Below are positions 1-7,210 of a DNA stretch of 64,000 bases, one piece after another; position 1 is the first letter of the stretch; each line of letters opens with the position of its first letter. The notes beneath the pieces were generated by a model. The model saw nothing but the letters and a program-made list of their open reading frames with translations. It did no database searches and was not told the origin of the DNA. This DNA comes from Clostridiales bacterium (lineage in GTDB: Bacteria > Bacillota > Clostridia > Christensenellales > Pumilibacteraceae): positions 1 to 64,000 of the forward strand of contig JAAVHP010000028.1 in assembly GCA_014799665.1 (NCBI GenBank), given 5' to 3'. Position numbers and translations under genes: made by a program.

Positions 1-147
1 TAAATCGACAAACCCCAATTTCAGTAACCTACTTGACGAGTATTATAAATAGGCTTTTACTTTCGATATCACTATTGTATAATCGTTATCCGCGGGGAGA
101 TTTCTCGCAAGCTCGAAATAACAAGGTTATTTTACTTTACCCTCAAC

Positions 148-189
148 AAAAAAGCTGCATCGGGAGTATAAGCCCAATACAGCTTTTTT
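148..189. terminator. bidirectional intrinsic terminator
   Basis: Arms AAAAAAGCTG (148-157) and CAGCTTTTTT (180-189) pair, and the stem continues inward through AT and GGG/CCC. A-run and T-run flank it, so it can stop transcription in both directions. It serves the minus-strand gene ending at 242. Positions 1-147 hold no gene that I can support. Confidence 0.75.
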
Positions 190-195
190 TAACAC

Positions 196-241
196 AAAGT
201 TTTCTTCGCTTCCTTCTTGTTCACAAGAAGGAAGAAAAAAC
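196..241. repeat. 3'-flank palindromic repeat, copy 1
   Basis: Stem-loop built on TTCCTTCTTGTTCACAAGAAGGAA, abutting the stop codon of the minus-strand gene at 242. About 40 nt are identical to 59709-59750, and related palindromes lie after genes at 18206, 59605 and 61746 and at 28677. It sits between the stop codon and a classical terminator, so it is a 3'-UTR element. Confidence 0.7.
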
Positions 242-916
242 CTACTCTTTCGCTTCGATAAGCTCGGCGTTTTTAAGGGTCTGCTGCGTGATCACACGCG
301 CGGCGACGGCGCACCCGACGGCGAGCGCGGTTATGAACATACCGACCAGCCCGATACCGTCGTAATGGATACACACAAAACTGAGCTCAAACAAGAATAT
401 GACCGCATTGATCGCAATAAACAGCTCGCTGCCGAAGTACGCGCGCCGCTTAAACCCGTTTTTCGGCGCATACTCTTTAACGATACGCTTGGCTATTTTA
501 TAGCGCAGCTTGATCATAATAAACAACCATATCGCGATCCCGACGAGCACGAACACCGCCCACATATACGCATAAGCGAGCGACGGAATATTATAGGTAA
601 CGTATTCCAGCCCGCCCTGCGGCAAAAGCAGCACGACAAATTGCAGCATAAACCCGATCACGCACAGCATAGTCCGCGCAAACGCCATGTCTTTGAGCTT
701 TTGTTCGTCCTTATCCACGTAATAGTACGCGCCCGACAGCTTTTGCTTTTTGTCTTTCTTCTTAGCCTTAGTCGCGCCGTCGGCGGTTTCGACAGCCTGC
801 GCCCCGTCCGCTTCGCCCACGGCTTCGTCGGTCGCGGTTGCGGTTTCCGGCTCGGGCTCGGGCAAAACGCCGTCATCCAGTTTTTTGTATTCGCTTGTAT
901 CGTGCGGATTTTTCAT
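242..916 (-). CDS. hypothetical four-TM membrane protein
   Basis: 224 residues, not recognised. Residues 1-60 are hydrophilic and acidic (Glu/Pro/Ala/Thr runs) and end in a Lys-rich patch KAKKKDKKQK, so they are probably cytosolic. Four hydrophobic segments follow: around CVIGFMLQFVVLLL, YAYMWAVFVLVGIAIWLFIMI, LFIAINAVIFLFELSFVCI and VGMFITALAVGCAVAARV. No catalytic motif is visible. The ATG has no clear Shine-Dalgarno sequence. It reads in the same direction as the two genes upstream (985-2553) with a 68-nt gap. Function unknown; a membrane role is the only safe inference. Confidence 0.7.
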   Translation of the reverse strand: MKNPHDTSEYKKLDDGVLPEPEPETATATDEAVGEADGAQAVETADGATKAKKKDKKQKLSGAYYYVDKDEQKLKDMAFARTMLCVIGFMLQFVVLLLPQGGLEYVTYNIPSLAYAYMWAVFVLVGIAIWLFIMIKLRYKIAKRIVKEYAPKNGFKRRAYFGSELFIAINAVIFLFELSFVCIHYDGIGLVGMFITALAVGCAVAARVITQQTLKNAELIEAKE

Positions 917-984
917 TATATACGTAATTTCTTTATTTTTTAAAAATATATTCGCCGAAGCAAACGCCTCGACGAACGGAAAGG

Positions 985-1416
985 CTAGTTACAAACCTTT
1001 TTGATAAGCGACTCCCAATACTTGGCTTCCTTGTTCTTGCCCTTGACCCGATAGTACGCGGAGAGCGCGGCGCACGCCGACTTGACCCCGTTCTCGGCGA
1101 GGTCTTCGAGCTCGCGCACCGCTTTTTCCTCGTTGGTTTCGAGCTCCATAGCGGCGAGCTTGACCGAGCAGTCCAACATTCCCACGCGCGCGCCGCGACG
1201 GTAGAATCTAGCCGCAGTCACGTAATCGCCGTCGGCGTGGCATTTGTCGCCGTACGCTTCCTGCGCCTGCGGCTGACCGAGGTATGCGGCAAGCAGAATA
1301 TACTTATCCGCGCCCGCGGGATCGGTCGGGCGCAAATACTCGGCGTAAATGAACATCGCAGTCGGGTCGTTGGCTTCGACGCTCGCTATGAGTTTGTTAA
1401 GATCGGCCTGGTTCAT
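985..1416 (-). CDS. Sel1/TPR-like repeat protein
   Basis: 143 residues of helical repeats. Segments such as AMFIYAEYLRPTDPAGADKYILLAAYLGQPQAQ (alanine-rich paired helices) and VTAARFYRRGARVGMLDC fit Sel1-like or TPR solenoids, which mediate protein binding. There is no signal peptide or TM segment. It starts 18 nt after the stop of the 1435-2553 gene on the same strand, so the two are probably co-transcribed. Partner unknown. The family call is by pattern only. Confidence 0.6.
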   Translation of the reverse strand: MNQADLNKLIASVEANDPTAMFIYAEYLRPTDPAGADKYILLAAYLGQPQAQEAYGDKCHADGDYVTAARFYRRGARVGMLDCSVKLAAMELETNEEKAVRELEDLAENGVKSACAALSAYYRVKGKNKEAKYWESLIKKVCN

Positions 1417-1434
1417 GCTTAACGTTTTTTTGAG

Positions 1435-2553
1435 TTATGCGAAAAGCGCCTTGACAGCCGCTTCGGGCGTGGTCGCGGAAGCTTGAAGCGCGGGCTTGAA
1501 GATTTCCGCGAGCGCGCCGCCGAGCTCCGCCGCCGCCTTTGCGCCGAGCTTAACGCCGCCGATCTTGTCGTAGATGGGCTTGAACGCCGAAAGGTCGGTG
1601 GACAGCGCCGTGCCTTTTTCGAGCACGCTGAGAAGTCCCGAGCAGTCGACCGTTTCGAACACGCCGCACGCAGTGAGCGCATCGGTCTTGCCGATAAACT
1701 TGTTGGGATCGGTCACTTCGCCCGCGAAAACGAGATAGAACGTTATGCCGTCCTTAGCCGCGGCGGCAACGACGGGTTTAAGCCCCGCGGGCTCCGCCGC
1801 CTTAATGATCCGCGCAACCTCGCGCGCGACCGTGTTTTTGGCAATGCCGTTGAACGCAACGACGGGCACGGGATAATCGAGAATATCCGTTTTGACCGCG
1901 CCGCCCGAGATCTCGGTCTTGACCTTGGCGTGAGTGAGCGCACAGTCCGCGCAGGTCAGGTAGCCGTCGATATCGCCGACCGACTTAGCCGCGATCACGC
2001 CGCCGTAGGTCGTAACGTACGCCGCCATACGCGAAAGCGTATCGTCGGCGGTAACGTCGGGCTTTTCGAGCTCGGCAATGCGCCCCGCAACTGCGCGCGG
2101 GATATACGCGAGCGCTTCGCCCTTAACGTCGAGGGTAACGCCCCCCGCCGCCTCGGCGGTACGCACGTATGCGAGGTATCCGTCCTTAGCGACAGCTTCG
2201 CCTGCCGAAGCCGCGCCGCCGTTCGCGTAAAGCTCGAACAAGAAGTCGAACGCCTTGTTTTTGTTGCGCCCGAGCGCGTCGCCGAAATACATATTGACGG
2301 TGCGCGGCATGGGGAAAAGAATATCGCGGACCGCCGCCTTATCGGCAGCAGGGCAAGCCGCGGTAAGCTCGTTTAAGAGCGCGGCGAGATCGGCTTCGCC
2401 GTAGTCGGCGTCCTGATCACGCGATACCGCGCCCGCGCCGCATACTACAGACAAGCGGTTGAGCGTGTACAGCGCGTCGAGTTCGTCGAGCAAAAGATTA
2501 TCCGTCGCATAGCTGACGAGCTTGTTTAATATAAGATTGATGTCGTTTTTCAT
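1435..2553 (-). CDS. hypothetical protein, GalT-type-2-like N-terminus
   Basis: 372 residues. Residues 1-40 (INLILNKLVSYATDNLLLDE...YTLNRL) and about 85-120 (LFPMPRTVNMYFGDALGRNKNKAFDFLFELY) resemble the N-terminal helical part of Firmicutes type-2 galactose-1-phosphate uridylyltransferase. The nucleotide-binding and His catalytic motifs of that enzyme are not visible in the Ala/Val/Gly-rich remainder. It may be a degenerate or repurposed paralogue. The ATG is preceded by AGGAG. It lies just downstream of dnaN on the same strand. The similarity is weak and needs profile searching. Confidence 0.5.
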   Translation of the reverse strand: MKNDINLILNKLVSYATDNLLLDELDALYTLNRLSVVCGAGAVSRDQDADYGEADLAALLNELTAACPAADKAAVRDILFPMPRTVNMYFGDALGRNKNKAFDFLFELYANGGAASAGEAVAKDGYLAYVRTAEAAGGVTLDVKGEALAYIPRAVAGRIAELEKPDVTADDTLSRMAAYVTTYGGVIAAKSVGDIDGYLTCADCALTHAKVKTEISGGAVKTDILDYPVPVVAFNGIAKNTVAREVARIIKAAEPAGLKPVVAAAAKDGITFYLVFAGEVTDPNKFIGKTDALTACGVFETVDCSGLLSVLEKGTALSTDLSAFKPIYDKIGGVKLGAKAAAELGGALAEIFKPALQASATTPEAAVKALFA

Positions 2554-2557
2554 AGTT

Positions 2558-2653
2558 CTCCTAAATTCAGAATTCAGAATTATTGACCGCTTTGCGGTGT
2601 TTTTATTTAATTCGTCCGCAATTCTTAATTATGAATTCTTAATTCTTAATTTA
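2558..2653. repeat. AT-rich intergenic repeat between dnaN and next gene
   Basis: Contains repeated ATTCAGAATT/ATTCTTAATT units in both orientations around a small palindrome ACCGCTTTGCGGT. It looks like a non-coding extragenic repeat and has no good T-run for a terminator. No other full copy was seen in the window. Confidence 0.35.
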
Positions 2654-3757
2654 TTACACGCTTCTTACCGGAAGCACGAGATAGATATAGTCCTCTACTC
2701 CGCCGACGGGCGCGACAACGCACACCGAGGTCGAGTTGGTAAGGTTGAGCACGACCGTCTCGCAGTTCATGCAATGCAGGAACTCGGTGAAGTACCGCGC
2801 ATTGAACGAGATCGAAAGGTCGGCACCGTCGGTATTGACGGGAAGGTTTTCCTCGACGGTACCCGCCTCGCTGCGCGAGCTGACCGTCATGTTCGTTTGC
2901 GAAATATCGAACCGAACGAGGTTGTTGTTCTTCTCCGATCGAGCCATAAGCACCGCGCGGTCGATAGCGTCCTCGAACAGGTTTTTGGGAATGTACACGA
3001 GCGTGTCGAAATGCTGAGGAATGATCTGACGATAATTGACGAACGTGCCGTCGATGAGCCGCGTGGTGATCGTCGTCGCGTCGACCTGGACCATGAGGAA
3101 GTTCTTGTGAAGATTGAGCTTGACTTCGTCGTCAATATCGGTCAAAAGCCGCGAGATCTCCATGACCGCGCGAACGGGCACGGTAATGCTCGTAGAAGCA
3201 GTCGTCGCGATAATCGGCTTAACGCATTTGGCGAGCCGATAGCCGTCGGTCGTGACGGCGACGACTTCGCTGTCGTTGATTTCCAAGAGCACGCCTTTGA
3301 GCGTGGGGTGCGAATCGTCGGTGCACACCGAGAACGCAACCTTGTTTACGAGGTCTTTAAGATCGCAGCTTTTAAGCTCGAAGTGCTGCGTGTCCTCTAT
3401 GCGGTTGACCTCGGGATATTGCTCGACAGGGAAGCACCCGAACTCGCCCTCGCTACGCTCGTAGTCGATTTTGAGCCGCGACGGAGAAGCGGTGAGCACT
3501 ATCGTCTGCGAGGTAAGCTTTTTGACGAAATCGCCGAACAGCTTGCCGGGCACGACCGCCTCGCCCGTTTCAATAACGTTGGCGCGGATCATGTGCTCGA
3601 TCGAAAGTTCGAGATCGGTCGCGGTCAGCGTGAGCGTGCCGTCGCTCGCCGAAAGCTTAATGCCTTCGAGCACGGCGTTGGTCGAGCGCGCGGGAACAGC
3701 CTTTATTACGCGTGCGACCGCGTCGCTTAAATCATTACCGTTGCATTCTACTTTCAT
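2654..3757 (-). CDS. dnaN: DNA polymerase III beta sliding clamp
   Basis: 367 residues, full family length. The three repeated clamp domains are present, with the typical start (MKVECNGNDLSDAVARVIKAVPARSTNAVLEGI), GTLTLTATDLELSI near residue 40 and the C-terminal LVLPVRSV. The protein forms the ring that tethers replicative polymerase to DNA. GAGG lies upstream of the ATG. dnaA is not adjacent in this window: upstream lies a divergent DtxR/MntR-type gene beyond a long hairpin, which departs from the usual dnaA-dnaN order. The gene reads leftward, the leading-strand direction for this side of the inferred origin at 26 kb. Confidence 0.96.
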   Translation of the reverse strand: MKVECNGNDLSDAVARVIKAVPARSTNAVLEGIKLSASDGTLTLTATDLELSIEHMIRANVIETGEAVVPGKLFGDFVKKLTSQTIVLTASPSRLKIDYERSEGEFGCFPVEQYPEVNRIEDTQHFELKSCDLKDLVNKVAFSVCTDDSHPTLKGVLLEINDSEVVAVTTDGYRLAKCVKPIIATTASTSITVPVRAVMEISRLLTDIDDEVKLNLHKNFLMVQVDATTITTRLIDGTFVNYRQIIPQHFDTLVYIPKNLFEDAIDRAVLMARSEKNNNLVRFDISQTNMTVSSRSEAGTVEENLPVNTDGADLSISFNARYFTEFLHCMNCETVVLNLTNSTSVCVVAPVGGVEDYIYLVLPVRSV

Positions 3758-3848
3758 TGGTTTTTTCCTCTCATGCTTTTTCTTTAATTATACTATACCT
3801 CGGGCGAATTGTCAATTATTGCGCGACCTGTCGATTAAGAATTTTGTC

Positions 3849-4022
3849 ATGAGTGGGCAAAAAGAGATGATTATAATATTTCGAGCGGATTTCGGCGATA
3901 AAAGGCGGCAAAAATTCGCGCTCGTAGCGGCGCTACGCGCAAGAATTTTCGGCGTTTACGTCATTGCCGCCTTTTTGCCCGAAAGACGCCGAAAGATTTT
4001 TCATCACGATTTGCCCACTCAT
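3849..4022. repeat. long imperfect inverted repeat (about 174 bp)
   Basis: Perfect 12-bp ends ATGAGTGGGCAA (3849-3860) and TTGCCCACTCAT (4011-4022). Inside, GGCGGCAA pairs with TTGCCGCC, and the centre CGCTCGTAGCG/CGCTACGCGC forms the tip. It fills the divergent dnaN / DtxR-family intergenic region. Possible natures are a MITE-like element, an RNA hairpin or a structural DNA element. Confidence 0.6.
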
Positions 4023-4096
4023 AGTTTAAAACCGCTTTACTTTGCGACGGCAAAATGCTATACTTAATATATTAGAAGAATTATCAAGGCGAAACC

Positions 4097-4459
4097 ATGA
4101 AAATCCACGAATCGGAAGAAATGTACCTCGAAACGATCCTCGTTCTTAAAAGCGAACGCCCCGCCGTCCGCTCGATAGATATTGCCGAAAAACTCGGCTA
4201 CGCCAAGTCGAGCGTGTCGCGCGGCGTGAGCCTTTTACAGGACCGCGGCTATATCCGCGTGGGTGACGACGGGTTTATCGAGTTCACCGCCGAGGGCGCG
4301 AAGAAAGCGAATACTATTTACGAAAGACACAACGTGCTGACCAAGCTTCTCGTTTCTATCGGCGCAAACCAAGAACTCGCCGAAGACAACGCCTGCCGCA
4401 TAGAACACGTTATCGACGACGAGCTGTTCGATATTATTAAGAAGAAAATCGACGGCTGA
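4097..4459 (+). CDS. DtxR/MntR-family metal-dependent transcriptional regulator
   Basis: 120 residues. The start MKIHESEEMYLETILVL and the winged helix RSIDIAEKLGYAKSSVSRGVSLLQDRGYI are typical of the MntR/DtxR family, followed by ERHNVLTKLLVSIGA and the metal-site region EDNACRIEHVIDDELFDII (E-x2-C/H plus H and E residues). MntR-type proteins repress metal uptake genes when loaded with Mn or Fe. The C-terminal SH3 domain of DtxR/IdeR is absent, so it is MntR-like in length. AAGGCG precedes the ATG. No metal transporter is adjacent, so its targets are unknown. Confidence 0.85.
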   Translation: MKIHESEEMYLETILVLKSERPAVRSIDIAEKLGYAKSSVSRGVSLLQDRGYIRVGDDGFIEFTAEGAKKANTIYERHNVLTKLLVSIGANQELAEDNACRIEHVIDDELFDIIKKKIDG

Positions 4460-4481
4460 TTTGCCAACCGCAAGCCGTTTT

Positions 4482-5693
4482 ATGAAAACCAAGCTGAATA
4501 AAAAACAAAAAACCCTTATAGGAATTTTAACGCCGATCATCGCATTGATTTTGGCGTTTTTAATTTTGTGTTTCGTGACTATGGGAATATACTCGCCCGC
4601 ATTCTTGGGCAGAGTTCTTACGCATTTCGATTCGAGCGTAAACGATTATAAAATATTCCCCGAGCGAGTTATACAAAAGAGCGAACAGCCGTATTTATAT
4701 GAAAAACGCATAAATGCCGCTATCGGCGAATTAACAGTCGACTACGGAAGCAAACAAAAAACTCTTAGCGAGTTCGTTAAAAGCACCGACACTTGCTCGT
4801 TTATAATAGTTAAAAACGATAAAATCGTTTACGAGCAATACGCAAACGGCTACGACGAAAACTCGATAAACACATCGTTTTCTATGGCGAAATCGGTCGT
4901 TTCGCTCCTGATAGGCAAAGCGATAGAGAACGGTTTTATCAAAAGCGTGAGCGAACCTATATCTAATTATATTACCGTGTTCCAAACCGAAGAAATCGGT
5001 AAAACGACGATAGAAGATCTACTTCTAATGCGCTCGAATATCGTTTACGACGAAGATAAATTTTTGTGGTTCGGCGACGACACGCTCACCTATTGGCACG
5101 ACGATTTAAGAGCGCTCGCTCTATCGCATACAGACTTAACAAATGAGTACGGCGGCAGATTCAGGTACAATAACTATCACCCGCTGCTACTCGGCATTAT
5201 TTTGGAACGCAGTACGGGCGTGACAGTTTCGCAATTTTTCGAGCGCGAAATTTGGCAAAAAATCGGCGCGGAGCACGACGCGTCGTGGAGCCTAGACGGC
5301 GATAAATCGGGTTTTGAAAAGATGGAGAGCGGAATAAACTTCCGTGCGGTCGATTTCATAAAAATAGGCAGTATGATATTGCGCGACGGGTTTTGGAACG
5401 GGTCGCAGGTTATAAACAAAGATTGGCTAGACAAATCGACTTTGTGCGATTTTCCTATAAACAAAACGGACTACGAAAATTCGTTTTTGGCAGGTAAGAA
5501 TATAGGCTACAAATATATGTGGTACTCCGTTCCGTCCGAACAGTCACCCGATATAATCGCTTGGGGCAAGTCCGATCAAATACTGTATATATCGCCCGCC
5601 AACGACTTGGTAATATTGCGCACGGGCAAATCGGACGGCGGCGTACAAAATTGGGCGGAAACGTTACAAAAAATAATAACCGATATTAATTAA
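4482..5693 (+). CDS. membrane-anchored beta-lactamase-family serine hydrolase
   Basis: About 403 residues from ATG 4482; an earlier in-frame start at 4461 gives a less natural N-terminus. One TM segment (TLIGILTPIIALILAFLILCFV) anchors an extracytoplasmic class-C/PBP4*-type domain. The nucleophile motif S-x-x-K is SMAK (about residue 133), and the region RYNNYHPLLLGIILERSTG holds the Y-x-N-type element. Such enzymes act as D-Ala peptidases or esterases on wall components. The gene starts 22 nt after the regulator, so co-transcription is likely. No strong RBS is visible. Confidence 0.82.
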   Translation: MKTKLNKKQKTLIGILTPIIALILAFLILCFVTMGIYSPAFLGRVLTHFDSSVNDYKIFPERVIQKSEQPYLYEKRINAAIGELTVDYGSKQKTLSEFVKSTDTCSFIIVKNDKIVYEQYANGYDENSINTSFSMAKSVVSLLIGKAIENGFIKSVSEPISNYITVFQTEEIGKTTIEDLLLMRSNIVYDEDKFLWFGDDTLTYWHDDLRALALSHTDLTNEYGGRFRYNNYHPLLLGIILERSTGVTVSQFFEREIWQKIGAEHDASWSLDGDKSGFEKMESGINFRAVDFIKIGSMILRDGFWNGSQVINKDWLDKSTLCDFPINKTDYENSFLAGKNIGYKYMWYSVPSEQSPDIIAWGKSDQILYISPANDLVILRTGKSDGGVQNWAETLQKIITDIN

Positions 5694-5703
5694 AGGAAGC
5701 TAT

Positions 5704-5934
5704 ATGAATATTCAAATAGAAAAGCGCGTCGGCAATAATATTCGACGGTTGCGTGAAAAGGCGGGCTTTACGCAAGACTATCTCGCGGCACAGCTTCAAT
5801 TGCTCGGATGTGATATAACGCGAAGCGCAGTCGCCAAAATCAAAGTCGGGCAACGCCATATTTACGCCGACGAAATAATTCTAATCAAGCAAATACTCAA
5901 CGTAGACTATTCCGATATTTTCGCGCAAAATTAA
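5704..5934 (+). CDS. small XRE-family DNA-binding protein
   Basis: 76 residues forming one Cro/C1 helix-turn-helix (IRRLREKAGFTQDYLAAQLQLLGCDITRSAVAKIKVGQRH). There is no further domain. It follows the serine hydrolase by 10 nt with AAAGGAAG as RBS, so it is the last gene of the 4097-5934 unit. The second-helix lengthening (LLGCDITRSA) is typical of a small subfamily in Clostridia. Its target is unknown. Confidence 0.8.
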   Translation: MNIQIEKRVGNNIRRLREKAGFTQDYLAAQLQLLGCDITRSAVAKIKVGQRHIYADEIILIKQILNVDYSDIFAQN

Positions 5935-5965
5935 ACTTCCGCCGTGACTTAGCGGAAGTTTTTTA
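5935..5965 (+). terminator. intrinsic terminator
   Basis: ACTTCCGC/GCGGAAGT stem (5935-5959) followed by TTTTTTA. It begins immediately after the stop codon of the XRE gene. Confidence 0.85.
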
Positions 5966-5990
5966 TTTCTTAATATTTAATTATTAATTT

Positions 5991-7199
5991 TTATTTCATT
6001 TCCAAACCGAACGCCGCTGAGATCTCTGTTGCAACTGTTTCTGCGTTCTTTCTTTGCGTTTCAAGGCCTGCGTGGTTATCCGCGCCGTCCTTGGCGTTAT
6101 CGATTTCTATAACTACTATTTGCGAACGGTACGACAGCTCGTCGATAACGCTTTTGGCGAGCGCGCCGTTGCCCGTCGTTTTGCTGTTGCACGTCCAAGC
6201 GATATCCGCCGCAGGGTGCAGACCGTGTATACGGTCGAGCAGTGTTTTTACCGCCGTGCAGAACTCGTTCTCGGCGGTCTTGCGCTCGGCAGAGCCCTCG
6301 TCCAAAAGACTTATATGACTGTTCCAATCGTTGCCGCCGATATTGATTATAACTACGTCGGGCGAGCTGCTTTCGTGATCCCACTTGCTATCGGTAGGCG
6401 CGACCGATTTAGTCGAGCCGTCGGCGTTGTATTCGGCGGTCAGTCCCGTCGCTTCGTACGCGTCGATAAGGCTCGCCACGCCGCGGTAGCCCCACTTGAT
6501 TCCCATGCCGCTGTTGCTTACAAACTCGCACTCGCCGCCGAACATACGCGCGGCAAGGTACCCGAACCCATACATTGACGACGAGTTCTCGGTCGTCCAG
6601 CTCTCGCCTTCCTTGCCCAAGCACCCGTGCCCCGAAATGCCCGAGCCGCCCAAAATCTGGAACTTGGGCGCGGAGCTTTTCTTGGGCTTAATAAAATCGC
6701 CGTCGGTCAATATCGACTTTACGGAAGTGCGCGAGTTTTCGGGCTCGCTCGCTTTCAGCACCATCACGGTATGCACCTTGTTTTCGTCCAGCCCGTCGAC
6801 AACGGTCACCGTTTGAACGCTCTCGGTAAGCGGATAGACCTTGTAATAGTTCTCGTTCGAGTCCTCGATCTGCGTATCGCCCGAGCCGTCGACCGAAACG
6901 TAAAAATACGGGCGGTTGTACGCGCTGTCGGTATTTGTAGCGGTAAAGGTCACGTCCAGCCGAGTGCCGATAAACCGCACCTCGAACCCCGTAGCGGTAT
7001 ACGAGCAGTCGACAGTCTGCGTTTCGGCGTCGTACTCCGTCCGCCCCAACCATTTAACGTTGTTCCCGACGAGCCGCTTGCCGCTCAGCTCATTCATGGG
7101 TATAAGCGGATCGCTATCGCTTGCGCACGCGATAAGCCCCGAACACGCGAGCGCGCCCGCCGCCGCAAACGCCAAAATTTTATATAGTTTATTGTTCAT
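5991..7199 (-). CDS. SGNH/CE2-like esterase lipoprotein
   Basis: About 402 residues from the ATG at 7199, which has AGAGGA upstream; a longer ORF start at 7268 lacks this. The signal peptide ends in lipobox LIAC (Cys about residue 25). An N-terminal beta-sandwich (KWLGRTEYDAETQTVDCSYTATGFEVRF) is followed by an SGNH hydrolase domain: GGSGISGHG (nucleophile block), NIGGNDWN (block III) and DNHAGLE (block V His). This arrangement matches carbohydrate esterase family 2 and related acetylesterases, which remove acetyl groups from glycans outside the cell. Last gene of the 13049-5991 operon, 11 nt after the hydrolase stop. Confidence 0.82.
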   Translation of the reverse strand: MNNKLYKILAFAAAGALACSGLIACASDSDPLIPMNELSGKRLVGNNVKWLGRTEYDAETQTVDCSYTATGFEVRFIGTRLDVTFTATNTDSAYNRPYFYVSVDGSGDTQIEDSNENYYKVYPLTESVQTVTVVDGLDENKVHTVMVLKASEPENSRTSVKSILTDGDFIKPKKSSAPKFQILGGSGISGHGCLGKEGESWTTENSSSMYGFGYLAARMFGGECEFVSNSGMGIKWGYRGVASLIDAYEATGLTAEYNADGSTKSVAPTDSKWDHESSSPDVVIINIGGNDWNSHISLLDEGSAERKTAENEFCTAVKTLLDRIHGLHPAADIAWTCNSKTTGNGALAKSVIDELSYRSQIVVIEIDNAKDGADNHAGLETQRKNAETVATEISAAFGLEMK

Positions 7200-7210
7200 A
7201 GCTTTGTCCT

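Noticed and set aside
33..365. 110-codon + strand ORF at the left edge
   Set aside because: It crosses a terminator and the hairpin repeat and runs antisense into the membrane protein gene; composition is not protein-like.
2522..3730. 402-codon + strand ORF opposite dnaN
   Set aside because: Antisense shadow of dnaN, rich in Arg/Asp/Val from reading GC-biased codons backwards.
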